A DNA stretch of 64,000 bases, from NCBI GenBank assembly GCA_900115795.1, contig FOXT01000005.1, positions 181,015 through 245,014 on the forward strand, given 5' to 3'. How positions within the stretch are numbered: position 1 is the stretch's first letter; each line of letters opens with the position of its first letter. The notes under the pieces were generated by a model, which saw nothing but the letters and a program-made list of their open reading frames with translations, was not told the DNA's origin and searched no databases. The position numbers and the translations under genes are program-made. Source of the DNA: Lachnospiraceae bacterium XBB1006. Its GTDB lineage: Bacteria; Bacillota; Clostridia; Lachnospirales; Lachnospiraceae. Shown piece after piece: positions 1 through 9,454 of the stretch.

Positions 1-2
1 AT

Positions 3-851
3 GTTGTGGTTGAGGTGGTAAGCGAGGTGCCAAAGGAAGCGGAAGCTTCGATTGAAACTTTAGAAGAGAAGCTTCTTACCAAAAAGGCACTGCTGACACC
101 GGAAGGTACGCCAGAGGGTGCTGAGAAGATAAAGACGTTGTTTGGAAAATCCTATGCTCATCAAGAGGCACTTTTGTTGCCGATAAAAATGTCCGTGTCG
201 GAGATAAAGCATCGATTTATGGAAGAAGTGATGTGCGCTGCATTTGATGAAGAAAAGGCGATGGAAGAGGCAACGCCGTTTCTTCCGGATTTCTTTGACG
301 AAGTGGAGACGACAAATCAGGGAGCATTGCGCGGAACGGCCACACACCGGATTTTAGAGTGCATTGATTTTACGAATCCGGCATTGGTGCATCCGGAGCA
401 AGAAGCGGTGACAGCATGTGTAAAGGCGGTGGTGCAAGAAGGACGTATGCGGGAAGAAGATTGTAAGCTGGTTTCTGTGGCGAAGCTTACGACCTTTTTT
501 AACACGTCGTTGTTTGCAAGTATGCGGGAAGCAGCCATTCACCAAAAACTCAGAAAAGAACAGCCCTTTGTTATGAGTATTTCCCCAAAAGAAGCGGGAT
601 TAAGCGGCGCGGATGAGGAAGGCATTTTAATCCAGGGAATCATTGACGTGTTCTTCGAAGAGGAGGACGGCCTTGTTTTGCTGGATTACAAAACGGACGT
701 GGTACGGGAAAAAGAGGAGTTGATAAAACGATATAGAAAGCAGATGGAGCTTTATAAAGAGGCAATGGAGCGGAGTCTGCAAAAAACTGTGAAAAAAGTG
801 TTTCTGTATTCTTTCCATTTGCAGGAAGTGATTGACGTTACCTTTAATTAA
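3..851 (+). CDS. addA: AddA helicase-nuclease, C-terminal part (5' end outside window)
   Basis: This is the 3' end of the gene for the AddA subunit of the AddAB helicase-nuclease, which resects double-strand breaks for recombination and degrades foreign DNA. The reading frame is open to the left edge, so only about 280 of roughly 1200 residues are present and no start can be given. What remains is the RecB-type nuclease domain. Visible are a GTATHRILE motif, an E-x-PF motif and the catalytic segment GIIDVFF followed by LLDYKTD, matching the family's G-x-x-x-H-x-x-LE and D-Y-K-T signatures. It ends 32 bases before maf, so co-transcription is likely. Confident from the nuclease motifs. Confidence 0.9.
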   Translation, partial: VVVEVVSEVPKEAEASIETLEEKLLTKKALLTPEGTPEGAEKIKTLFGKSYAHQEALLLPIKMSVSEIKHRFMEEVMCAAFDEEKAMEEATPFLPDFFDEVETTNQGALRGTATHRILECIDFTNPALVHPEQEAVTACVKAVVQEGRMREEDCKLVSVAKLTTFFNTSLFASMREAAIHQKLRKEQPFVMSISPKEAGLSGADEEGILIQGIIDVFFEEEDGLVLLDYKTDVVREKEELIKRYRKQMELYKEAMERSLQKTVKKVFLYSFHLQEVIDVTFN

Positions 852-883
852 AACTATAATAAAAGTGATATTTAGGAGGTAAC

Positions 884-1483
884 ATGAAACCAAATATTAT
901 ATTGGCCAGCGGATCGCCAAGAAGAAAAGATCTGCTTACGCAAATTGGCGTAGAATTTGAAGTGTGCCCGGCCAGGGGCGAAGAAAAAATTGGAAACGAA
1001 TCGCCGGAGGAGGCAGTGAAATTGCTTGCCAGCCAGAAGGCGCAGGAAGTGTATCTTTCCTATATTGCAGAAGGGAAGCTTCCTCAGGGAGATACCTGGT
1101 TTATTGGCGCGGATACGGTTGTTGCATATCAGAACCGCATTCTTGGAAAGCCAAAGGATGAGGACGATGCGTTTAAAATGCTGCATATGATTCAGGGAAA
1201 AGGTCATCAGGTGCATACCGGTGTATGCATCATTGAAGTTAGAGATGGTGGAGGCGTGAAGATGGAGAACTTCTGCGAAACCACACAAGTGAATTTGTAT
1301 AGCATGACAGAAGAGGAAATTTGGGAATATATCCGTACGAAGGAGCCAATGGATAAGGCCGGGGCGTATGGAATTCAGGGATTTTTTGCTCAATACATTA
1401 AGGGAATATCCGGCGATTATAACAATGTGGTCGGATTGCCGGTGGGCAGAATCGGGAAGTTGCTACGAGAGTACGAACGATAA
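884..1483 (+). CDS. maf: Maf-family nucleoside triphosphate pyrophosphatase
   Basis: Maf proteins hydrolyse non-canonical or modified nucleoside triphosphates (for example dTTP, UTP or modified pyrimidines) to the monophosphate plus pyrophosphate, and are linked to septum control in Bacillus. The 199-aa protein has the family signature ASGSPRRKDLL at residues 8-18, GADTVV at 75-80, and the C-terminal GAYGIQG and GDYNNVVGLP segments that line the active site. Length is normal. The ATG follows AGGAGG by five bases. The next gene begins 11 bases after its stop, so it sits in a tight operon. Substrate choice cannot be read from the sequence. Confidence 0.93.
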   Translation: MKPNIILASGSPRRKDLLTQIGVEFEVCPARGEEKIGNESPEEAVKLLASQKAQEVYLSYIAEGKLPQGDTWFIGADTVVAYQNRILGKPKDEDDAFKMLHMIQGKGHQVHTGVCIIEVRDGGGVKMENFCETTQVNLYSMTEEEIWEYIRTKEPMDKAGAYGIQGFFAQYIKGISGDYNNVVGLPVGRIGKLLREYER

Positions 1484-1494
1484 GGAGTGTGCCA

Positions 1495-1758
1495 ATGTAC
1501 GAGTACGAAGAAGAATGTTTAGAAGTTTTTTTGAAAAAACAGGCGCAAATTTTAGGGCGCGTAGAATTTACGACGAAAGAAGAGGCAGATGCCTTTTTGT
1601 CAGATTGTATGGCCTGCGTGTGTGAGAACCTTGAAGAAGTACGGGAGTACCTGGAGGAAGCAGGAATGGATGCCTATGGAATGAGCGACACAGAGCTGTT
1701 GTCACAAAGCGAGTTGTTTGCCCTTTCCGGAGGAAGATTTTTGGTGGTAGAAGGATAA
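1495..1758 (+). CDS. Small acidic protein of unknown function
   Basis: An 87-aa acidic protein that I do not recognise. It is rich in Glu and predicted helical, with no signal peptide, membrane segment or metal-binding motif. It has two Cys about 40 residues in (MACVCENL). I chose ATG 1495 because GGAG at 1484-1487 lies seven bases upstream; an in-frame GTG at 1489 would be too close to it. Its stop overlaps the next start by one base (TAATG), which suggests translational coupling to the lipoprotein gene. It is probably a real gene given the RBS and the packing, but no function can be assigned. Confidence 0.7.
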   Translation: MYEYEEECLEVFLKKQAQILGRVEFTTKEEADAFLSDCMACVCENLEEVREYLEEAGMDAYGMSDTELLSQSELFALSGGRFLVVEG

Positions 1759-2762
1759 TGAGAAGTATAAAAGGAAAACGGATTGCAGTGATAACCCTGA
1801 CGGGGGCGCTTTTGTTGCCGACATTAACCGGGTGCAAGGCACCGAAGGTAGTCTGGACCACGAGCATGGGACATTCCACAGTATGCCGGGTAGGGGATGA
1901 ACGTGTCAGCCTGTCGGAGGCGAAACTGTTTTTGCTAAATTACAGAAACCTATATGCAAATACCTACGGGAAAGATGTGTGGAAAATCGGAACGGGAGAG
2001 CAGAGTTTGGAGGCTCATACCAAGAAGACCACGTTGTCCACGTTAGCGAAGATGAAGACCATGGTGCTTTTGGCAAAGGAGAAGAAGGTCACGTTAACGG
2101 CAGAAGAGAATAAGCAGGTGAAAAAGGCTGCGGAAGCATATTATAAGTCCTTGACCGAGAAGGATGTGGATGCCTTAGATGTTTCGCAGGAAGATGTGGA
2201 AGAGATTTACGCAGATATGGCGTTAGCAACAAAACTTTATACCGGATTGACCGGTGGCGTGGATGATGAAGTCAGTGATGACGATGCCCGGGTTATGGTT
2301 GTGAAGCAGATAGTGGTGAATGATGAAGCAACGGCAAAGGTCGTTGAGAAGAAGTTAAGAAAGGGATCCGGATTTGATAATCTGGCAAGTTATTATAATA
2401 CAGAGACGGCACAGGACGTTACCCTGTATCGACAAAAGATGAGCAATACCATGTATTTGGCGCTGATGGGCTTAGGTGATGGTGAAGTGTCAGAGTGCAT
2501 CAGTGAGAATGGTAAGTATTACTTTGTGAAGGTAGTGGAGAAGATTAATCGAGAGCTTACCAACAAGAATAAGGAGCTTATTTTGAAACAACGTGCAAAA
2601 GCGGCATTTGATAATGTTTATCAGAATTTCTGTAAAGAGAAGAACTCTGAAGTGAACGATGAAGTGTGGGATGCGGTTACCTTTAAAGAGGATAAAGACT
2701 GTACCACCGCCGAGTTTTTTGCAGTATTTGAGAACTATTTGGGATATCTGAAACGGGAGTAG
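1758..2762 (+). CDS. PrsA/SurA-like lipoprotein with degenerate PpiC domain
   Basis: A 334-aa predicted lipoprotein anchored outside the membrane. It has a basic N-terminus, a hydrophobic segment and a lipobox LTGC with the lipidated Cys at residue 26. The body is helical and charged, as in the chaperone part of SurA/PrsA. A central stretch around residues 175-250 (VKQIVVNDEATAKVVEKKL, then GSGFDNLASYY and GLGDGEVSECI) follows the parvulin/PpiC pattern but is poorly conserved, so prolyl isomerase activity is doubtful. Its likely role is as an extracytoplasmic foldase or chaperone. The start overlaps the preceding stop. An in-frame GTG at 1788 would remove the positively charged signal-peptide N-region, so I reject it. 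Confidence 0.72.
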   Translation: MRSIKGKRIAVITLTGALLLPTLTGCKAPKVVWTTSMGHSTVCRVGDERVSLSEAKLFLLNYRNLYANTYGKDVWKIGTGEQSLEAHTKKTTLSTLAKMKTMVLLAKEKKVTLTAEENKQVKKAAEAYYKSLTEKDVDALDVSQEDVEEIYADMALATKLYTGLTGGVDDEVSDDDARVMVVKQIVVNDEATAKVVEKKLRKGSGFDNLASYYNTETAQDVTLYRQKMSNTMYLALMGLGDGEVSECISENGKYYFVKVVEKINRELTNKNKELILKQRAKAAFDNVYQNFCKEKNSEVNDEVWDAVTFKEDKDCTTAEFFAVFENYLGYLKRE

Positions 2763-2765
2763 ATC

Positions 2766-3149
2766 ATGGAAAGAAAAGTAGTTAGGCTTAGCCTTATGAG
2801 TGTGCTTGGCGGAATTATCGTCAGTATACTTAGTATGTACATGCCGATGATGAAACTGAAAGAGTTGATAAGTTATTTTGGTGCAACCATGATTCTTGGT
2901 GGCGCAGTCTATTTGGATAAGGCCGTATTAGTGGCGGTGTACGGAGAGGGGAAACCTCCGGTGCGTTCGCTGCTGCGTTTGGCGGTTTACATGGCGCTGG
3001 CGATTGTGCTGTTGCTGGCACCAACAAAGATTGCGATGCCGGATTGTGGAATGCGTGTTTCAAAGGCGGTAGGTACGGCATGCTTATTGTTGTCACTATT
3101 GAAATTTTTCATTTATACCACGATGGAGGAACAAAGCCTTCATGAGTAG
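2766..3149 (+). CDS. Small membrane protein of unknown function
   Basis: A 127-aa integral membrane protein with about four hydrophobic segments (near residues 8-27, 33-52, 68-86 and 100-116), separated by short loops with a few charges. I recognise no family motif. GGGAG at 2755-2759 lies six bases before the ATG, inside the end of the lipoprotein gene, so it belongs to the same operon. Its stop is 13 bases before the GTG start proposed for pyruvate kinase, with that gene's ribosome-binding site in between. No function can be inferred. Confidence 0.7.
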   Translation: MERKVVRLSLMSVLGGIIVSILSMYMPMMKLKELISYFGATMILGGAVYLDKAVLVAVYGEGKPPVRSLLRLAVYMALAIVLLLAPTKIAMPDCGMRVSKAVGTACLLLSLLKFFIYTTMEEQSLHE

Positions 3150-3162
3150 TAAGGAGGTAACC

Positions 3163-4914
3163 GTGAAGATTCGTAAGACAAAGATTGTATGTACGTTAGG
3201 TCCGGCAACGGATAAAGAAGGCGTGTTGGAACAATTGATTGTAGAGGGCATGGATGTAGCCCGCTTTAATTTTTCCCATGGAGAACACGCGGAACAAAAG
3301 AAGCGATATGAGCAGTTAAAGGCTTTGCGGGAGAAACTGGATCGGCCGGTTGCAGCACTGCTTGATACCAAGGGACCGGAGATTCGAATCCGGGATTTTA
3401 AGGAAGGCAAAGTGGCTTTGAAAAAAGGCCAGACGTTTTGTTTAATGGCAAAGGAATGTGAGGGAGATGAAACACAGGTTGCCATTTCCTATCCGGAACT
3501 TGTCCATGACGTAAAGAAAGGTGCACGTATCCTGCTTGATGACGGACTAATTGAAATGCGGGTGGATGAGGTGACGGAGGATTCGATTTGCTGTACGGTA
3601 TTAAATGACGGCGTGGTTTCTAACCGGAAAGGTGTCAATGTACCGGATGTGGATTTGTCCATGCCGTATATCAGTGAAAAAGACCGGGCAGACATTGAAT
3701 TTGCCATTGACGAAGGATTTGATTTTATTGCAGCTTCCTTTGTACGAAGCGCAGATGATATTTTACAAATCCGGAAAATTTTTGATGAAAAAGGATGCGA
3801 TACGATTCACATCATTGCCAAGATTGAAAATATGCAGGGTGTGAATAACATAGATGAGATTATTCGTGTCACCGATGGTATTATGGTGGCACGTGGTGAT
3901 ATGGGCGTGGAGATTCCGTTTGAGGAAGTGCCGCTAATCCAGAAGAGCATTATCAGAAAAGTGAATAATGCGGGAAAAGTGGTGATTACCGCAACACAGA
4001 TGTTGGATTCTATGATAAAAAATCCGCGTCCTACCAGAGCGGAGACCACCGATGTGGCCAATGCGATTTTTGACGGAACCGGAGCAATTATGCTCTCCGG
4101 AGAAACGGCAGCAGGAGCGTATCCGGTAGAAGCAGTGAAGACAATGGTCAAGATAGCGTTGGCAACGGAAGAAAGTATTGATTATGCATCACGATTTAAG
4201 AAGCGTGGAACCATCGAGAATCCGGATATTACAAGCGCTATTTCCCATGCCACCTGTATGACAGCCATGGACCTGGGCGCCAAGGCAATTGTTACGGTTA
4301 CACAGTCCGGACAGACAGCGCGAATGATTTCCAAGTATCGTCCCTCCAGTCCGATTATTTGTTTTGCAGTAACCGAGAAGGTTTGTCGACAACTGAATCT
4401 TGGCTGGGGCATTCGCCCGTTTTTGTTAGAGGCGCATCATTCCGTGGATGATTTGTTTGACGCGGCAGTGGATGTGGCCATGAAGAAGGGCATTGTGGAA
4501 TCCGGAGATGTGGTAGTCATTACAGCAGGTGTGCCACTTGGTGTATCCGGAACCACGAATTTGATTAAAGTGCATGTTGCAGGCCATATCCTGATGACAG
4601 GAAAGGGACTTGGAAATAAGAGCGTAACCGGGCATCTTTGCGTAGCTGGTACGGTAGAAGAGATGGAAAAGAACTTCCACCCGGGGGATATTTTGGTTAC
4701 AAAAGAGACGACCAATGAAATGATGCCGTACTTAAAACAGGCAGGTGGTATGGTTGTAGAAGCATTTGGCAGTCATTCCCATGCAGCGATTGTGGGATTG
4801 AGCCTTGATATTCCGGTACTGACCGGTGCAACCAGCGCAACATCTATTTTAAAGAGCGGTGCGTATGTAAATTTAGATAGCAAGAAGGGTGTTGTAACGG
4901 TAGAGCAGCGATAA
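3163..4914 (+). CDS. pyk: Pyruvate kinase with C-terminal PEP-utiliser-like domain
   Basis: Converts phosphoenolpyruvate and ADP to pyruvate and ATP, the last step of glycolysis. The 583-aa protein starts KIRKTKIVCTLGPA as usual and carries MDVARFNFSHG, LDTKGPEIR, the metal/PEP-site segment IIAKIENMQGV and the ATQMLDSM and RPTRAE motifs. The catalytic barrel and regulatory domain end near residue 470. They are followed by an extra domain (GDILVTKETTNEMMPYL through GATSATSILKSG) like the mobile His domain of PEP-using enzymes, as in Bacillus and other Firmicutes. I chose GTG 3163 because AAGGAGG at 3151-3157 is five bases upstream. An in-frame ATG at 3142 overlaps the previous gene and lacks a site. 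Confidence 0.96.
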   Translation: MKIRKTKIVCTLGPATDKEGVLEQLIVEGMDVARFNFSHGEHAEQKKRYEQLKALREKLDRPVAALLDTKGPEIRIRDFKEGKVALKKGQTFCLMAKECEGDETQVAISYPELVHDVKKGARILLDDGLIEMRVDEVTEDSICCTVLNDGVVSNRKGVNVPDVDLSMPYISEKDRADIEFAIDEGFDFIAASFVRSADDILQIRKIFDEKGCDTIHIIAKIENMQGVNNIDEIIRVTDGIMVARGDMGVEIPFEEVPLIQKSIIRKVNNAGKVVITATQMLDSMIKNPRPTRAETTDVANAIFDGTGAIMLSGETAAGAYPVEAVKTMVKIALATEESIDYASRFKKRGTIENPDITSAISHATCMTAMDLGAKAIVTVTQSGQTARMISKYRPSSPIICFAVTEKVCRQLNLGWGIRPFLLEAHHSVDDLFDAAVDVAMKKGIVESGDVVVITAGVPLGVSGTTNLIKVHVAGHILMTGKGLGNKSVTGHLCVAGTVEEMEKNFHPGDILVTKETTNEMMPYLKQAGGMVVEAFGSHSHAAIVGLSLDIPVLTGATSATSILKSGAYVNLDSKKGVVTVEQR

Positions 4915-4934
4915 GTATTGTTAAAGGAGTTTAC

Positions 4935-7900
4935 ATGAAGAAAATCGGGAAAAATCTTTGGCCGGTTCTTTTTATCATAGTTATTGTGATGATGATGAAT
5001 CGAATCATTGGAGCATATGACAAAGAAGAAGCTGCCAGCGCATTCGGCAAGGTGTATTCGGTTAAAAGTAACTGGACGATTCGTAACGGACAGGGGGATG
5101 AGATTGTCGGAAACGTTCCATATCGGGCACCTGCGTCCATTGCATCGAGTCTGACGTTAACCCATGCGATGAGTGAGAAGTACAGTGGTCTTGCGATGAG
5201 CATGGAAATTAACAATGCCACGGCGCAGGTGTTTGTTGGCGATATGCCGATTTATGGTCGGGGAAAGAAAAAGCCGGACACGAAACAGGCTGCATCGGCG
5301 GTAGAACTGCAGGAGGAAACCCAGCAGACTGCCACAGGGAAGCAGGAAGAAGGAAGGATTGTGATTTCCATTCCGGAAGAAGTGAAGAATGGTACGATTC
5401 GAATTGTTCTAAGCCAGGTAGATAAGCACCGTGCAGTTACAATTTCCGGTATTACGATTGCAAAGCGGGATGTGGCGGTTATTCATTCCATTCAAAACAG
5501 TGCATTTTCTATGGTGTGCAGTATTATGATTGGAATTGCCATTGCCGTAATCCTGTTTTTGGATTTGACACAGATGATTACCAAACAGAAGGTGCGAATA
5601 GGCGGCTATATTGTAATCATGGGACTCGCTACGATGATATATGAACTATCCGGCATGGATGTTCTGTTCCTGATGATGGGCAATGAGTGGATGCTCGAGA
5701 ATGTCAGAATTTTGGCCTATGCAGTTACGGCTCCTTGTCTAATTCTTTTTTACCGGAAGGATATTGAACCTTTTTTTCCAAAGCGATATTTGTCACAGCT
5801 GTATGGAACCTTGGCATTTATGCTTTTCACAGTGCTTCTGGAGTTTGTAGGGGCATTACAGTATAGCGGCTATTACGTGCGTTTGCTTGTGCTTGTGCGC
5901 ATGATAAGCTTTGTACTATTGTTTATGATGCTTGTGCATTTGCGCCTTCGTGGCAAACGGCCTTATATCTGGTGGGAAATAGTAGGGTTTGCGCTTTTGC
6001 TGGCATCGGATGCGATATCAATTTTCCAATGGAAAAATGGAGAAAATGGCATAACAATCGCCTTACAGGCAATGATGCAAACTGCCTTTTTCCTGTTTTT
6101 GGCAGGACAGCAGGTGGCAATTATGGTACAGCTAAACCGTAGAACCGCCAAACAACGAGAAGCCGTGTTGGAAGAAAAGAATGTGAAGTTGGAAGCAGCC
6201 AAACAAGAGGCACTGCTGGCAAATGAAGCAAAGGGGAAATTCCTGGCTAATATGTCTCATGAAATTCGAACGCCGATTAATGCAGTTCTGGGAATGGATG
6301 AGATGATTCTTAGGGAAAGCAAGGAGAAGAATATCCGGGGATATGCCATGGATATCTTCACTTCCGGACAGATGCTTTTATCCCTGATTAATGATATTTT
6401 GGATTTTTCAAAAATAGAATCCGGAAAAATGGAAATTGTTCCGGTGGAATACGATGTCAGTTCCATGATTCACGATTTGGTGAATATGATTTCGGTTCGT
6501 ACGCAAGCGAAGAATCTGGAGCTTGTAGTTTCTGTGCAGGAGGATTTGGCTTCCAGGCTGTATGGGGATGATGTGCGTATTCGCCAGGTTTTGACGAATA
6601 TATTGACCAACGCTGCGAAATACACCAACGAAGGTACGGTGTGGTTTCGAGTGAGCGGCCATCGGGAAGATTTGGAACAGATTTTGCACTTTGAGGTAGA
6701 GGACACCGGCATTGGTATTAAGGAAGAAGATTTGCCCAAATTGTTTGAGGATTTTGCGCGGATTGAGGAGGCGAGAAACCGAAACATTGAGGGAACAGGA
6801 CTGGGCATGAATATTACCTTAGAGCTGTTGGCACTTATGGGAAGCCGACCGGAGGTTAAAAGCGTATACGGAAAGGGCAGTATGTTTTCCTTTGATTTGC
6901 GGCAGCAGATTGTGGATGAAACACCAATCGGAGATTTTGAAGCAAGGGTAAAAGCGGCGGCGGAGGAGTATTCCTATACGGAGTCTTTTATTGCACCGGA
7001 GGCGAAGGTGCTCGTTGTGGATGACAATGCTACTAATCGCCGGGTATTCTTAAGCTTATTAAAGGCGACGCAGATGCAGTTTGAAGAAGCTGCCGGTGGA
7101 AAAGAGGCAATTGAGAAGGCAAAAGCGAAGCGTTATGATATTATTTTCATGGATCATATGATGCCGGAAGTAGATGGCGTGGAGGCCATGAAGGCAATTC
7201 GGGCGGATGAGGAAGCCCTTAGCAGAGATACGAAGATTTATGTTTTGACGGCGAATGCAGTTACCGGCGCAAAGGAAAAATATTTAGCCGAGGGATTTGA
7301 TGGTTTTGTTTCTAAGCCGATTGTATCAAGAAAATTAGAAGAAGCGATTCGAAATGCCCTGCCGGATGAGTTGCTTTTGCCGGCACCGGAGGAAGAGATA
7401 ACCGACAGCGAACAAGGAAGTGTTATGCCGGAGTTTCCAATGGTGGATGGCGTAGATTGGGAGATTGCCTGGATGCATTTGCAGGAGGAGACATTGTTAA
7501 GGGATACGTTGCATGATTTCTATGAAATGTTGCCGGTTCATGGAGAAAAATTAAATGCGATGTATCAACGATTTCCGGAGGAAGATGCTGTAAAAGAGTA
7601 TCGTATCCTGGTTCACGCGATGAAGGGTTTGGCAGCGATGCTTGGAATCATACCGTTGGCGGGATTAGCCAAGGTGTTGGAATATGCCGCCAGGGACCAG
7701 GAATTGGAAACAATTCATTCCATTCACGCGGTGTTCTTAAAAGAGTGGTACGCTTATAAGGAGAAGCTTCACGGTGTGTTTGGTATCGGTGAAGAAGTAG
7801 AAGCAAAAAAGCCACCCTATGAGCGAGAAAAGGTGAAAGCCTACTTTGCACTTTTGCGACAGGCATTGGAAGAGATGGATGTGGATGAGGCAGACGCACT

Positions 7901-8033
7901 TATGGAGAAACTGTTGGCATACGATTACCCGGAGGAGCTTTTAAGCCAGATTAAAGCATTGCATCAGGCAGTAACCGGGCTTTCTGAGGATGCGGCGGGT
8001 GCAATCATGGATGCGTTATCTGCGAAATTATAG
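4935..8033 (+). CDS. Hybrid sensor histidine kinase with receiver and HPt domains
   Basis: A 1032-aa membrane-bound phosphorelay kinase. It has an N-terminal membrane anchor (residues 8-25), an extracytoplasmic sensing region to about residue 190, then a run of about seven hydrophobic helices (190-400) like 7TM sensor modules. The HisKA domain has phospho-acceptor His442 in NMSHEIRTP. The ATPase has N-box NILTNAAKY and G-boxes DTGIGI and GTGLGM. A receiver domain has acidic VVDDN, phospho-Asp740 and a C-terminal Lys in SKP. An HPt domain has His894 in VHAMKG. A complete His-Asp-His chain is therefore in one protein. A two-receiver regulator follows 17 bases later and is the obvious partner. 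The signal is unknown. The start has AAAGGAG upstream. Confidence 0.93.
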   Translation: MKKIGKNLWPVLFIIVIVMMMNRIIGAYDKEEAASAFGKVYSVKSNWTIRNGQGDEIVGNVPYRAPASIASSLTLTHAMSEKYSGLAMSMEINNATAQVFVGDMPIYGRGKKKPDTKQAASAVELQEETQQTATGKQEEGRIVISIPEEVKNGTIRIVLSQVDKHRAVTISGITIAKRDVAVIHSIQNSAFSMVCSIMIGIAIAVILFLDLTQMITKQKVRIGGYIVIMGLATMIYELSGMDVLFLMMGNEWMLENVRILAYAVTAPCLILFYRKDIEPFFPKRYLSQLYGTLAFMLFTVLLEFVGALQYSGYYVRLLVLVRMISFVLLFMMLVHLRLRGKRPYIWWEIVGFALLLASDAISIFQWKNGENGITIALQAMMQTAFFLFLAGQQVAIMVQLNRRTAKQREAVLEEKNVKLEAAKQEALLANEAKGKFLANMSHEIRTPINAVLGMDEMILRESKEKNIRGYAMDIFTSGQMLLSLINDILDFSKIESGKMEIVPVEYDVSSMIHDLVNMISVRTQAKNLELVVSVQEDLASRLYGDDVRIRQVLTNILTNAAKYTNEGTVWFRVSGHREDLEQILHFEVEDTGIGIKEEDLPKLFEDFARIEEARNRNIEGTGLGMNITLELLALMGSRPEVKSVYGKGSMFSFDLRQQIVDETPIGDFEARVKAAAEEYSYTESFIAPEAKVLVVDDNATNRRVFLSLLKATQMQFEEAAGGKEAIEKAKAKRYDIIFMDHMMPEVDGVEAMKAIRADEEALSRDTKIYVLTANAVTGAKEKYLAEGFDGFVSKPIVSRKLEEAIRNALPDELLLPAPEEEITDSEQGSVMPEFPMVDGVDWEIAWMHLQEETLLRDTLHDFYEMLPVHGEKLNAMYQRFPEEDAVKEYRILVHAMKGLAAMLGIIPLAGLAKVLEYAARDQELETIHSIHAVFLKEWYAYKEKLHGVFGIGEEVEAKKPPYEREKVKAYFALLRQALEEMDVDEADALMEKLLAYDYPEELLSQIKALHQAVTGLSEDAAGAIMDALSAKL

Positions 8034-8050
8034 AAACAGGGGAACAAAAG

Positions 8051-8800
8051 ATGAAGAAGATTTTGTTTGTAGGAAAAATGAATGAAGTTATGAAGGACAT
8101 CAATGCTTTTTTGGAGAAATCCTTTCAGATGCAGTTGTGTTCGGATGACAGGGAAACATTAGCCGGTTTGTTGAGTGTCTCAACTCCGGATCTTGTGTTG
8201 GTTAGCCTTATTGGAATGCAGGATGTTAATACCGGAATTTTTAACGAGCTTGCGAATAAGCAGATTCCGGTGCTGACAATTGGAACAGAGGGGGAACGCC
8301 AACGATTTTTAAAATATTATGAAGGCGATCAGTTTGAAAATCTTGTTCGTCCCTTAGAAAACAGTCAGGTACGCGAGGCGATAGCACGACGCCTTCATTT
8401 GTCGGTGGATGGACTTGACGAGGAAGAAGTGGTGGCTTCGGATAAGAAGCGCATTCTTGTAATTGATGATGAGGCGACAACCCTTCGTAGTATCAAGGGA
8501 ATGCTTGAACAGGATTATGAAGTGATGATTGCACCCTCCGGTGTGAAGGCCATGACCATGATGGGAAAGAAACGACCGGATCTCATTCTGCTTGATTATG
8601 AGATGCCCGTTTGCGATGGAAAGCAAACCCTTGAGATGATTAAGTCGGAAGAAGAGTTAAAGGATATTCCGGTCATCTTTTTAACCAGTGTGAATGATCG
8701 AGAGCATATTGAAGCGGTACTTCGCCTGCTTCCGGCAGGTTACATGCTAAAACCGGCCAGTAAAACCAAGTTGATTGAGGCCATCAGCAAAGCGTTATGA
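8051..8800 (+). CDS. Response regulator with a degenerate and an intact receiver domain
   Basis: A 249-aa protein made of two CheY-like domains and no recognisable output domain. The first (residues 1-120) keeps the fold pattern but has lost the acidic pocket, and the phosphoryl-accepting position is Ser52 in LVLVSLIG, so it cannot be phosphorylated in the usual way. The second (about 133-249) has the acidic pair in VIDDE, phospho-Asp182 in LLDYEMP, a Thr at the switch position (FLTS) and the conserved Lys in MLKPAS. It should receive phosphate from the adjacent hybrid kinase. The missing DNA-binding domain means output by protein contact or by relay onwards. It ends 61 bases before sipW, so a link to the surface locus is possible. 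Confidence 0.9.
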   Translation: MKKILFVGKMNEVMKDINAFLEKSFQMQLCSDDRETLAGLLSVSTPDLVLVSLIGMQDVNTGIFNELANKQIPVLTIGTEGERQRFLKYYEGDQFENLVRPLENSQVREAIARRLHLSVDGLDEEEVVASDKKRILVIDDEATTLRSIKGMLEQDYEVMIAPSGVKAMTMMGKKRPDLILLDYEMPVCDGKQTLEMIKSEEELKDIPVIFLTSVNDREHIEAVLRLLPAGYMLKPASKTKLIEAISKAL

Positions 8801-8861
8801 GAAGCAAGAAAAACAATCTCACGAATAAAACACAAGTGAGGATAGTAGGAAGGGGAATTGT

Positions 8862-9380
8862 ATGCGTAAGGCAATAATAAAGATGTGTAATGTACTTAGC
8901 AATGTTGTGCTAGTGGTAGTGGTTGCGATTTGTATAGCGTTAATCGTGCCAAGGTTTGCGAATTTCGAGATTTTTACGGTGTTAAGTGGTAGTATGGAGC
9001 CAACGTACCACGTAGGGTCGGTTGTCTACATAAACAAGAATGTGAAGGCTGATGCGATTAAGGTCAAGGATCCGATTGCATTCCATTTGGAAAATGGCGA
9101 GATAGCAACCCATAGAGTTGTGAAAGTGGACAAGGAGAATCAGCAGTTTGTTACCAAAGGTGATGCAAATAACGCAGAAGATATTAAGCCAATCCCATTT
9201 AAACAGCTTATAGGAAAAGCGGTATTCACCATACCACTCATTGGATACATATCAGCGAACATTCGAACAACGAAAGGAATCATCGCATGTACGATATGCG
9301 TGATCATCGTAATACTGTTGTATGCATTACCGGCCATTTTGGACGAAAAAGAGGATGACGAGGACGCATCTGCAAAATAG
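8862..9380 (+). CDS. sipW: SipW-type (ER-type) signal peptidase I
   Basis: A membrane signal peptidase of the archaeal/eukaryotic type, in which the general base is His and not Lys. The 172-aa protein has an N-terminal membrane segment (10-30), catalytic Ser44 in LSGSMEP, catalytic His84 in ATHRVV and Asp101 in TKGDANN. A second membrane helix (about 135-160) and an acidic tail follow. In Bacillus subtilis SipW specifically processes the matrix fibre protein TasA and TapA. The TasA-like genes downstream make the same pairing likely here. The ATG has AGGAAGGGG upstream. A strong terminator follows, so sipW is the last gene of its transcript and the substrate genes have their own promoter. Confidence 0.93.
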   Translation: MRKAIIKMCNVLSNVVLVVVVAICIALIVPRFANFEIFTVLSGSMEPTYHVGSVVYINKNVKADAIKVKDPIAFHLENGEIATHRVVKVDKENQQFVTKGDANNAEDIKPIPFKQLIGKAVFTIPLIGYISANIRTTKGIIACTICVIIVILLYALPAILDEKEDDEDASAK

Positions 9381-9392
9381 AAAAGAATTGAA

Positions 9393-9429
9393 ACTCACCA
9401 GGGACAATCCTTGGTGAGTATTTTTTTTT
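9393..9429 (+). terminator. Rho-independent terminator after sipW
   Basis: An 8-bp perfect stem (9393-9400 with 9412-9419), extended inward by three more pairs, has a loop of about five bases and is followed by nine T. It separates sipW from the vWA gene. Confidence 0.92.
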
Positions 9430-9454
9430 GCAAAATGAATGGAAAAAGAGAAAA

